From contig QANZ01018310.1 of assembly GCA_003254925.1 (NCBI GenBank), forward strand, positions 1-64,000: DNA of 64,000 nt. The letters are read 5' to 3'. This DNA comes from Chamaecrista fasciculata (taxonomy: Eukaryota > Streptophyta > Magnoliopsida > Fabales > Fabaceae). Positions 23,774 through 34,053 of this stretch are shown here, piece after piece. Every line of letters starts with the position of its first letter. Within the stretch, counting starts at the first letter, position 1. The notes beneath the pieces were generated by a model. It made no database searches and was not told where the DNA came from. It saw only the letters and a list, made by a program, of their open reading frames with translations. Both the position numbers and the translations under genes were made by a program.

Positions 23774-26572
23774 AACCCAATAGTTATACCAAAAAATAAA
23801 TCTAAAATAGGAAGTGGACAAAGGGATGTTAAAAGAGCAGAGTTTGGGACAGAAAGTGAAGATGCAAGACTATCATGAAGTTCACTTTAGTATAAGTAAA
23901 TTTTGTTGTTTCGGAAGTTAGATTTTTCCTGTACTCCTCACGATCCATTTATCTTTGTCTTCTGTTCAGTATTTGCTCTAACACATTCCATTTCTAATTT
24001 GCAATATGCAGCGGAGTGACAGAGATGCATTCTTTGCAAAGTTTAGAAGGTGGTGGAAGGGTGTAAATCTTTTTCAGAAGGCATATGTTCTAATTCCAAT
24101 TAATGAGGAGTAAGACTTTACATTTAAGTTGTCTATTAAAAATGTTGAAAGTTCTTTTTGTGGTTTTTTTCTTTTCCAATTAGATTATTATATGGATAAA
24201 ATACCTATCACATTCACAAGAGGTATATTGGCATCTCTTCTTGTGATGTTGTGACATTTGAGTTGCCAATTAAAGACACAAGGGAAGCAGTGGGGGATGC
24301 TTGATTGATATTCATTAATTGCAATTTTAAATGAAATTAGCTTATAAATAAAGTGTAATAATGAGTGAACATTGGATTATAGTGGACATCTTAAGTTACT
24401 ATGGATCAAAGTTCTCCATGCTTATTTTCTTTATTTGTGGTATTGAGCTCATAATATTTTAGGGATGTTCCTCTTGTGGATGGTCGAAAGCGGCCTGCCT
24501 TATTTTTCTGATTTTTGTTACTAACATCCTTTTGATTTTTTCTTTTCTTGTCCCCTGTTTCTTCTGTTGGTTCTTAGAGAATATCTATACTCCTTATTGT
24601 AATATTTGTCCCATCTGCTTTAGGGATATTCTTCATTTATTATAGAAAAACCATTGATATAGAACAGTTGGCAAAAAGTGTAAACTAAGGATGTAGGTAA
24701 TTTCAATGAAAATGTTTAGGTCTTATGTTGATTATACTTTGAGTCTTAATGGTGCTAATTTGTGATTAGAATTTTTTTGCTGTTGAGGGTCCTTTACTTA
24801 TGTATCCATTCTACTGAATTTCTGTTTTGGTGAACATGTTTTAACGGTATGGTCATTGTTATAATTTGTATCCTTTTCATCTGGATTTCTCTTTCGGCTT
24901 TTTTATTTGTTTACATGTTTCATGCATGCAGTCTTCACTGGAGTTTGGTCATTATTTCTTTCCCAGACAAAAGAGATGAATCTGGGCCAATCATACTTCA
25001 TTTAGATTCTTTGCGCCTCCACTCTAGTAGATCAGTTTTTGACAACATAAAAAGGTGAGACAGACTATGCCATTAATTATATGCTCTGCCTCTAGTCTTC
25101 AGCTCTAAAATAATGTAGAAGCTTGCTGCATCTTTGATTAACTGTTTGTTTGGAAGTATTGGGAAATATTTCACAAATTTATGCCAATGGAAATTGAGTG
25201 GATTAAGCTATTGAATATTGATATTAAATAACACTAAGTAAGTGTTCAGGGCCAAGATGAATGAAACTTGTCAACGTATAGTGGAATATTAATGGTCTCA
25301 ACAGTAGGGAATACTTTGGAAGGGAAAAAGGTATATTTTCTAGTCTAAGAATAGACTCCCCCCCTCCCCCAAAAAAATAAATAAACAAGTATAATCATAA
25401 AAGAAAAGAAAATACTTCAGGGACAATATGTTGAGTTTTGCCTTTCATTCTTGTAAGGTGTGAGCAGCAATATGTTTGAGAAATATTATTCATTTCTTTA
25501 GTTATTTCAAAGAAAGTTCTGAACACGGTGCAACTTGATATTTTACTTGTATTCTTTTTGTAAAGTAAGTTCTAACGATATGGACTTCGTTAGTCCTTCT
25601 AACTTACTATTTTCTTGTCATGGGCCACTCTTTTGGCATTTGTCTTTAATGTGGATACTGAACTTAAGGATTATGCGAAATTATCATTTGTAGCTATTTG
25701 AAAGAGGAATGGAAATATGTGGACCGAGAATGTGCATCTTCAGATATTCCAATTGCTGACAAGATACGGAAGCATTTTTCTCGTAGAATTGAAGACAAAG
25801 TCCTCACGGTAATTTCTTCCTTGTATTAAAATCTTGAAGCATCTTTTATTGATGCTGTTTGTCTGAAGATAATCTTATCTGTGATCTTTTCTACAAAAGT
25901 AACCTGGACCTTTACCATATATAAGAAGTGCCTGCTCTTTTTTGAAAATCCTTTGTGTCTAAATGAAATTGATGTTCGTCAAGTTGAACTCTTGAGATTT
26001 GGAACGTAGTATTATGAGATCTCTAAAAGGCAGCTTCAAGCCAAAGTTTGTTTAACCTTTAGATTAGAAACACAATCTTCAAAGCCATAGAGGTTTTGTT
26101 TCGATAATTTGACTGCACGTCCAGCTCATTGTAGTTACTAGAATTTGATGGGTGGACCCCAAGCTGCATATACTTAACATTAGTTTTTATCACATTTTTT
26201 CTTCTCTTTAATCCAATATTATGAGATCTCATTTAATGTTTGCATGCTAATCTTGCACCAGGTTCCTCAACAGAGAAACGATTACGACTGTGGTCTTTTT
26301 GTACTTTACTTCATTGAGCGCTTCATTGATGAGGCTCCCGAAAGACTGAAAAAGAAAGACTTAAACATGGTATAACATATTCTAAGTTGTTTCTCTAGTA
26401 TGAAGTAATGGATTTTTTTTTTAATTAATACATTTCCACTTTACAGTTTGGCACTAAGTGGTTTAAATCTGAAGAGGCATCCAGTTTGAGAGTGAAAATC
26501 TCTAATTTGCTGAAAGAAGAATTTCAAAAGTCATGCAAGAAGGAGTCATCTACTGTCACTGCCTTAGAATGA
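19560..26572 (+). CDS. OTS1: ULP1-type SUMO protease, OTS1/OTS2 group (14 exons, 515 aa)
   Basis: Exons: 19560-19811, 20673-20715, 21205-21335, 21427-21617, 22333-22381, 22528-22607, 22715-22747, 22847-22942, 23325-23427, 24012-24109, 24932-25054, 25694-25808, 26262-26369, 26447-26572; phase is consistent throughout. An in-frame ATG at 19620 is an alternative start. The C48 peptidase domain fills about residues 280-500. The catalytic triad is visible: His361 (LHW), Asp384 (LHLDS) and Cys448 (DYDCG), with Gln442 (PQQRND) as oxyanion residue. Family members mature SUMO and remove it from nuclear targets; Arabidopsis OTS1/OTS2 (ULP1D/ULP1C) act redundantly in salt tolerance. The N-terminal 270 residues are charged and poorly conserved, with a basic KKGKKRDR-like stretch that could be a nuclear signal. 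Which of the two paralogues it matches better needs alignment. Confidence 0.93.
23743..23773. repeat. (GA)n microsatellite followed by a G run
   Basis: About eleven GA units run into eight or nine G, inside intron 9 of the SUMO protease gene. It is purely intronic and likely polymorphic. Confidence 0.85.
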
Positions 26573-27884
26573 ATGCATCGAGACAGCCAAGGATTGTTGT
26601 CTGCAATTCTCATTCCACTGGATGAAATCGAAAAACGTGTGCATATTTCACATTGTTGATAATTTGGTGTACAGAAAACAATTGTTTTGCAGGGAATAGT
26701 AGGAATCAGAGAGTATCCAAATTCCAATGGCCTTACAAGAAAAGGTAGCTGGCAGTACCATGTCCAAGTTTCTGACCATTTATATGCTTGTGGGTAAGGA
26801 GTTCCTTCCAAATATCTAAATATCAAATGTATAGTAAGAGAGAGCATAAAGGTGACCAAAATTTTCATCTCATCACACTTATCATGTAACTGAAGTAATC
26901 TTTGGCCAAAATGAAAACTGGAGTAGTCGTCATTATGTTAAAAATTCAGTTTAGTTACCATGGCAAATTCTTTATGGAAATCAGGTGTACCTGTTAGTTA
27001 CTGTCAAGGATTTGGATGACTTTTCTTTTAATTGTTATTATTATAGGCAATATTAGTTTTACTTGAACGAGTATAGTAAACGTTGGAATGGCTTGTTTAA
27101 GATGCGAAAGAATATTGACAGTGAATTAAGAGTGTGGACATTGATGTAATGCGAAAATTAGGAGGTTCCTGTTTTCACTTTTATCAAAGAAAACAAATAT
27201 AAATCAGTAATATTACTATTCTCGTAGTAATATTTAAAAAAAAAATCAGTAATATTTTTTTCTAATTTATAATTGATTATATAAAAATTATCATATATCT
27301 TATTTTTATTAATAAATTTATAACAAAAATATAAATAATAGATATGTCATTTACAAGCATTCTTTTTCATAAAAGCCATTCATACAACGAATCACTTGGA
27401 GTTGTGCGACCATTTTACAACATAAAAATCCGCAACATTTCCAAACATTACTCACTTGATTTGAATTATCCACTTCAAAAGGAAAGGATAAAAAGGAAAA
27501 AAAACTTCGTGCAAATGGACCAAAATGGGATCAGACTCTCCCATCAATAAAATGTGAAAATTGCGAACTTGAGTTGTTTAAAGCATACAAGCAATCCATC
27601 TCCTTAGCCACAAAAGAAATAAAAAAAAAAGCAATTCGTCTCCTTCTCACACATCAAATATCAATCCATTGTAGAACTCAGTACAATATTGAATATCTGT
27701 GCATTTCTAGTACTCATGTCTGGGTTCTATTTGAACATTCTTTCTACCTTCATCACATCATTTGTGAACCACATTCATAAAAGATTTTGTATAACTTCAA
27801 CCCCATTTAAGTCAGATATGTTAACTGTACCCTCAATTATTTGTGTGGATGTGATAACACTGCATACCTAAAGATTATGAAGAA
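26573..27884. other. Convergent intergenic region (SUMO protease / RlmN 3' ends)
   Basis: The flanks are probably 3' UTRs of the two converging genes. 27220-27340 is extremely A/T rich. Short open frames at 27344-27780 have no recognisable product. I see no further gene. Confidence 0.6.
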
Positions 27885-30800
27885 TTAAGGCAAAGTTCGA
27901 ACTGCCATTTGGAATTGTTGCGGTACACGAAGCAATGGGGCCTGAATGGTGCCAGGCTTGCCTAGCTGACCACAGGCAGCCATCTGATCATCACCCCTAC
28001 TGAGTCGTAAAAAGACGACGCACCCGCCTGCAGCCAGTTTGTTTCGGAATTCAATCATTCTTTCCTCTTTGGTTGGCCTGAACAATGATCCACTATGCGG
28101 ATTGAAGGAGATGAGATTGATCTTGCATGGAATGCCCTTAACAAGATCAATGAGCCTCTTCGCATCATCATCGCTTCATTTAAAATGTAGAGGCAGAATT
28201 AATAAATGAAGCGTATATCATACATAATTAACCATGCAAGTTTTCTGTTGAAAAGTTAGAGGGTCTTTCATATAATAATGTATAACAGCGCATTGCATAA
28301 ATACAGAGAAAATCCCATCCCATAATTGTATAAAGTGAAGAGGTTCATCCAACCTGTCATTAACTCCAGCAAGCATCACATACTCGAATAGAACTTTATA
28401 ATTATGTTTGAAGCGAAGCTCCTCCCGAAGAGTCTGAAGAAGCAAGTCCAATTTATATTTGCGATTTATCGGCATGATCCAGTTCCTTACCTGTCATGAT
28501 AGATTTAAGTGACATCAATCTTACCTCTCTTCCTCTCACCTTTTTATTCCTTTCTTTGCAATGGTGTTCTAACAACCAGCAAAAAAAAAAAAAAAANCCA
28601 GCCAAAAAAAAAAAAAAATAGAAACAAGGTACCTCATCTGTTGTTGCATTCAAACTAACTGCTAATGCACAGTTGGATTCATGAAGGAAACGTTTGAGCT
28701 GTGGAACAAGGCCACTAGTCGAAACCGTGACCTTACGAGGGCTGAAATAAAGCCCTTGTTCGTCCAACATAATATCTACAGCTTTAATCACATTATCAAT
28801 GTTATGAAGTGGTTCTCCCATGCCCTAAAATAAAGCCATAACTGATATTAGATTGCAAACATTGTCATCCTTTGTTTCCCTCCCTTACTCTATCGTACAT
28901 GCTATATCTGTATCATCAACAGATCAATAAGACTACTAAAACAAACAGATGTACATGATTGTACAACGTCAACATGAAAAATAATTGGAAGAATATGAAA
29001 GTATAAGAATGAAAATGTAATAAAAGATGCACAGTCGGAAATTTTGTAATGCCTTAAGAATTAATAGATGTATGAATGCATGGGTGTCTGAACAGCAAGA
29101 CTGAGATTGAGCGTTGAAGCAGATGTATAGTGAGTCATGACTCGTAGATAGGACTAAGTTGTAGGCAGAGAAAAGGCATATAAAGATATAGTAGACTGAA
29201 AGCAGGTAGACACGACTCTTCATAAAACTAGCATACTAAAATAAGGAAAAAGTAGAAATAATACAAATAAGCATGAAAGACATGGATTTACAATTATGAT
29301 TGTGCAGAAAAAAAAAGCTCTGCTTTGTTTCCAGAGTAAGAGATATATCTGTCACTATAATCGGCATGCCCGTTCATAAAGTGCAAGTTAAACAAAATTC
29401 AAAGGCCTGAAAGACAAAGGTAGCATCTTATTATCCCAAAAAAGGTAGAAATTTGAACTATTCCATCTGACCTACCATAAAGACAACATTTGTGATAGAG
29501 CCAACTTCACTAGTGAGTAGACGGCGGGCAAAAACAGCCTGCTCTACAATTTCGGCTGCAGTAAGATGCCTCCTAAGACCCATTCTGCAGAAAATAACGG
29601 ATGTAAAACAAACTTTCAGGAAAAATACAAGAAGGATCCGAATGTCACGACATGGTAAAGAAAGCTTGCCTTCCAGTAAAGCAAAATTGACAGTTCATGG
29701 CACATCCTACTTGACTCGAAACACACACGGTAGTCCTGCCTCTATCACAAGGTATGACAACTGTTTCTATGATCAGTCCATCATCCAATGTGAACAAGAT
29801 CTGCAACATTCTGTGAGTTAAACAGTCAACAAAAAGACTACAAGAGGCCTCCCTAGAAATGCACCGGTCATATATTGTGTGTGCAGTCATGAAGTTAAAA
29901 GTAAATACAATATAAGCCACTTCCAGGTTGAAGTTATAGCTAGGTAGGTAAACCAAAGTTGTAAGATAAGAATATATTAAAAGGAAATGAAAGAAAATCA
30001 TTTCAACCTTCCTAGTTCCATCAGATGCTGTGTGAATTTCTTTTAGAGAAAGAGCCTTAAACTCAGCATTAGCACTCAACATTTTCTTGAAATCTTTGTT
30101 CAAACCTATCCAAAAAAAAATTGATACATTAAGTGAAATTACCAGAATTATTAGTAAATTAAAGTGCACTAATTTATGACATAGTAATTTTCCCCTATCT
30201 AAAGCATAGAGGATAAGGTAGTGAAGAAAGAACCTTCCAATTCATCACTATGATGTGCCCAAATGTTGTTTCCATACATACGTTTCCATAACATCATAGC
30301 CTGCCCAGGCCTATATCCACGCGATTGAACCCATTTCTGTCAAAGAAGAGTAAAATGTTATAACTTATAACCATCAGCCACAAGTTTGGGATCCAGAATC
30401 GTAAGTCAAATCCGCCATTTCGCACGCTGAATTTTTCACGATATGCTCAATATGAGAAATAGGTACAAAAAGTACCAAACAACTTGAACAAACAAACATA
30501 CTTCTAGCTCGGTGTAAGTCATCCCTTTAAGAGGCAACTTCGAACCTTTTCTAGAAACCGCAGTCGAGTCACCGTCTCCTACCAAAAAAAAAAAAAGAGA
30601 ATTTGAAGAAAAAAAGCATTTATTAGTGATAATTTTAGAAAGGGGTCATTCAGTTCGAATATAAGAGCAAGATGGTCACCGAAATCGGAGGTATTATCAT
30701 CGTCGTTGATAGAAGGAAGGGCAGAAAACGAAGCTGCTGGAAGTGAAAGCGAAAGACGACGAGAAGGGAAAAAAGAGATGACGAATGATAAAGAGATGGG

Positions 30801-30899
30801 TTTTTTATATGAAGCAGAGAATAGTGAAGCCATTGAAGGCATAGACACAAGCGTCGAGCTTGCTCCTCCTATAGCCATGCGCTTCATCCAGTTCGTCAT
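27885..30899 (-). CDS. RlmN-type radical-SAM RNA (adenine-C2) methyltransferase (9 exons, about 451 aa)
   Basis: Exons in transcript order: 30680-30899, 30502-30578, 30234-30336, 30008-30105, 29670-29800, 29476-29584, 28633-28824, 28354-28490, 27885-28173; phases fit. The radical-SAM cluster motif CAMNCQFC gives Cys199/203/206. The two extra catalytic cysteines of RlmN are present: Cys192 (TVCVSSQVG) and Cys423 (AACGQL). GMGEPLHN binds SAM, and [10 protein letters not shown] also fits the family. Bacterial RlmN makes m2A2503 in 23S rRNA and m2A37 in tRNA; plants carry nuclear-encoded homologues for organellar or cytosolic RNA. The first 70 residues are rich in Ser, basic and hydrophobic residues ([14 protein letters not shown]), suggesting a transit peptide. 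An internal Met (MKRMAIGG) is an alternative start. Intron 5 has a GC donor (AAG|GCAAGC); without it the conserved FTGRMGL block breaks. Intron 7 holds an N and long A runs. Confidence 0.92.
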
Positions 30900-31361
30900 G
30901 ATGTTGCATACAGGGCCATCCAAAACAAATAAATCCCTAATAAAAATATGGCTCATTTTAACTTGGCTAAAATCTCAAATTGGTCCCTTATGTATTTATG
31001 ACCCAAAAAAAAAGTATGGGGTAGATTTCAAATTAATTCATTATCTTTCATTTTTTTTAGATTGATCCTACATATTTTCATATTGTTTCAAATTGATCCC
31101 AAATCTACTTTTGGAAAGTAATTAGATCTCATTTGCTAGTGATCTTAATTGGTTAGAGAAAGAACTCTTCAAGATTTAACACATAGTTTTGAACTCATCG
31201 CATTCGGGTTTAAAACGAGAGATATACGACCAACTTCACTTGTTTGATCATAAAACGAGTTACTCACCTTTAAGATTCAATTTGACTTTTAAATTTGACT
31301 CAATTTTATATTTTTTTATTTTTAAATTTATATTGAATTTGTATGCTTTAACCTTTAAATT
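30900..31361. other. Upstream region of the RlmN-type gene
   Basis: Probable promoter of the minus-strand methyltransferase gene, then A/T-rich DNA. It contains phrases such as AAATTGGTCCCTTATGT and AAATTGATCCCAAAT that resemble Mutator-type arm sequence, but I found no matching opposite arm. The 9-bp target duplication CTTTAAATT of the next element ends it at 31353-31361. Confidence 0.5.
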
Positions 31362-31813
31362 GAGTAAATTCCCAAATTGGTCCCTGGATTATTGGCTCGC
31401 TGACAGATTGGTCCCTGAATTAAGAAAATTGACAAATAGGTCCCCGAATTTTACTAACGTTAGTCAAATTGGTCCTTCCGTGAAGTCACCGTTAGCCAAC
31501 CTGCTGACGTGGCGCGTTAAGTGCCACGTCAGCAGTTGAAAAACTAAAAAAAAAAGCCAACTGTGCAGGATATGCCACGTAAGCATTAATACTTAAAAAA
31601 AAACATTTTCTTCAAAATTCAAATTGGTCCCTGAGTTATATTTTTTTCAGAAAAAAAAAATTTAATTTTTACTCACCCATTCTTATCCCATTATTTTCAT
31701 GTCCCCCTCTTTTTCATCATCTTCATTCATTTTAGTCCCAAATCCAAAAAATAAAATTGTAAAGTGTCCCAAAAATCTACCAAACATTCCAATTTAGTCC
31801 ATAAAAGTATTGA

Positions 31814-32007
31814 AAACCCTAAAACTTAAACCCCAAACTCTAAACCCTAAACCCTAAAATCCTAAACTCTAAACCCTAAAACCCTAAATTCCTAAAATTG
31901 TAAAGTGTCCCAAAACTCTTCCAAACATTCCAATTTAGTCCTTAAAAGTATTAAAAACCCTAAACCCTAAATCCTAAACCCGAAAACCCTAAACCCTAAA
32001 ACCCTAT
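31814..32007. repeat. Telomere-like CCCTAAA repeats, left arm
   Basis: Irregular CCCTAAA, CCCTAAAA, TCCTAAA and ACTCTAAA units lie within the left arm of the Mutator-like element. CCCTAAA is the plant telomere repeat, but the units here are degenerate and mirrored in the other arm. They belong to the element rather than marking a chromosome end. Confidence 0.8.
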
Positions 32008-32771
32008 AGTTTAGTAGGATCAAAACAAAAGAAAAAATAAACAAGTGGGGGTTTTAATGGATTTCACCAAACAAAATTAAAAAATGCGCAAGGTCTTCTT
32101 CTTCTTCTTCTTCTTCCTTCTTCTTGTTTCTGGGTATCTTATACATTCATCCTTTCACCAATTCTCATTCATACATTCATCCATACATTCTTCTTCTTCC
32201 AACTCACATCCTCTTTTCCGGCGAAAACTGGTGGTTCACGAGCAGTGTTCGTCGACGGCTGATTTGGGTCGCGAGCAGGGGAGATCGGCGCGTTCGTCGA
32301 CGGAAGATTTGTGCGATTTTGTGCGATTGGAGCGATTTTGTGCGTTTGTTCGAATTCGAAAGATGAAGATGGGTTTGAAAGATGATGAGATTTGTGGGTC
32401 TGTTCGAATTTGAAAGATGGGTTCGTGAAGGTGGGTTTGTGCGATTTAAAAGATGGTGGGTTTAAAAGATGATGAGATTTGTGCGATTTTGTGAGTCTGT
32501 TCGAATTTTTGGGTTTTAGGATGAAGGTGGGTTTGAATTTTTGGGATTTCTGGATTTCTGGGATTTATGGGATGAAGGATGAAGGTGGGTTTGAATTTCT
32601 TGAATTTCTGAGATTTCTGGAGGGAGGTTTTGAATTGAGTGTGTATGAAGATGAAGATGTTGATGATGAAGATGATGATGAAATTAGGATTTAGGGACCA
32701 AAATGTTTTTTTTTAATTCTGATTTAATAAATTTGAGGACCCAGGACCAAATTGCAAGAGAATGATTTTTT

Positions 32772-32945
32772 AAGGGGTTTAGGGTTTAGGGGTTATGGTT
32801 TAGGATTTTAGGGTTTAGGGTTTTAGATTTTAGGGTTTAGGATTTTAGAGTTTAAAGTTTTAGGATTTTAGGGTTTAGGGTTTAGAGTTTGGGGTTTAAG
32901 GTTTTAGGGTTTAGAGTTTGGGGTTTAGGTTTTAAGGTTTTTAAA
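32772..32945. repeat. Telomere-like TTTAGGG repeats, right arm
   Basis: This is the inverted counterpart of the left-arm block, with units TTTAGGG, TTTAGGGTTT, TTTAGAGTTT and TTTGGGG. The two arrays could pair as a long hairpin if transcribed or single-stranded. Confidence 0.8.
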
Positions 32946-33397
32946 TTTTTTAAGGACTAAATTGGAATGTTTGGAAGAGTTTTGGGACACTTTACAATTT
33001 TATTTTTAGGATTTGGGACTAAAATGAATGAAGATGATGAAAAAGATGGGGAATTGAAAATAATGAGATAAGAATGGGTGAGTAAAAATAAAATTTTTTT
33101 TTTCTAAAAAATATATGACTCAGGGACCAATTTGATTTTTGAAGGAAATGTTTTTTTTTTAATTATTAATGCTTACGTGGCAAATCAAGCATATGTGGCG
33201 TTTTTTTTTCATCTGCTGACGTGGCACGTATAACGGACACGTCAACTGGTTGGTTAACAGACATTTAACAGAAGGACCAATTTGACTAACGTTTGTAAAA
33301 TTCGCGAACTTATTTGTCAATTTCCTTAATTCAGGGACCAATCTGTCAGCGACCCAATAATCCAGGGACCAATTTGGAAGTTTACTCCCTTTAAATT

Positions 33398-34053
33398 TAA
33401 TTTAAAAATTAAATCATTAATGTTTGTGATATATCAAGAAGTCGTATGTCCCTTTTATCAAATAGGACAATTATGTATCTATGTTTACTACTTGACTAGA
33501 CCCGCAGTTCCACACTGAGGTATGGAATTGTCAGGGTGTATATCCTTTGTTGAAAATGAAATGTTGTATTTCTTATCTTTCTAATAATAAAACCGTCTAT
33601 ACTGTTTTATCATAAATAAATAAATAAAACAACTTGCTTGTGCTTTTATTGTGATTCATACAATCAACACTATAGTTTAAGAATGATTTTGATTTATGAC
33701 CCATAAATGGCATATCAAATTGCTCAATCATTCTATGTCATGTATCTCATATTTCTTGCAAACACAGAAGTAAACCTTGAAAGTCCCTTGAAACAGACTA
33801 TAAATTAACATCTAACCAACTTCTACCTCCACTGCAAGCTCTTATCCAGCTAAAACCAAAGCAAGGTGGCAGCGAAAATGTTCCTGTTAGAGGAATTACA
33901 AGCAACAATAGAATTTAATTATTATTCACAATTTCACACGATTATCAACAGTCATGCTAACTAATTTTTAAGTGTTCAAGAAACAGGTGAATGGGATTCA
34001 ACCCAGTTCTGACTTCTGATAGTGAGAAGCCAAAAATATCATACAAATGGCTG
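33398..34053. other. Region downstream of the first ENT gene
   Basis: Intergenic and 3' UTR. From about 33700 it aligns with the equivalent region of the second ENT gene at about 37110: both contain AAATGGCATATCAAATTGCT and a CTTATCCAGCTAAAACCAA segment. This shows the tandem duplication included downstream DNA. Confidence 0.65.

Larger units (their letters stand above)
31362..33388. mobile_element. Non-autonomous Mutator-like element with long inverted arms
   Basis: The left end (from 31362, GAGTAAATTCCCAAATTGG) and the right end read in reverse (from 33388, GGAGTAAACTTCCAAATTGG) match through GTCCCTGGATTATTGG and well beyond. The arms stay similar for roughly 600 bases (31362 to about 32010, and about 32770 to 33388), including telomere-like repeats. 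CTTTAAATT flanks both sides (31353-31361 and 33389-33397), a 9-bp target-site duplication diagnostic of the Mutator superfamily. The 760-bp centre has no transposase, so the element would depend on others to move. It sits between the RlmN-type gene and the ENT pair. Confidence 0.9.

Noticed and set aside
31806..32010. A true interstitial telomere or chromosome fusion point
   Set aside because: Units are degenerate and mirrored in a transposon with a target duplication, so they are part of the mobile element.
32084..32413. 109-aa frame with a Phe/Leu-rich start resembling a signal peptide
   Set aside because: Arises from a CTT-repeat tract inside the Mutator-like element; the remainder is repetitive and unlike a known protein.
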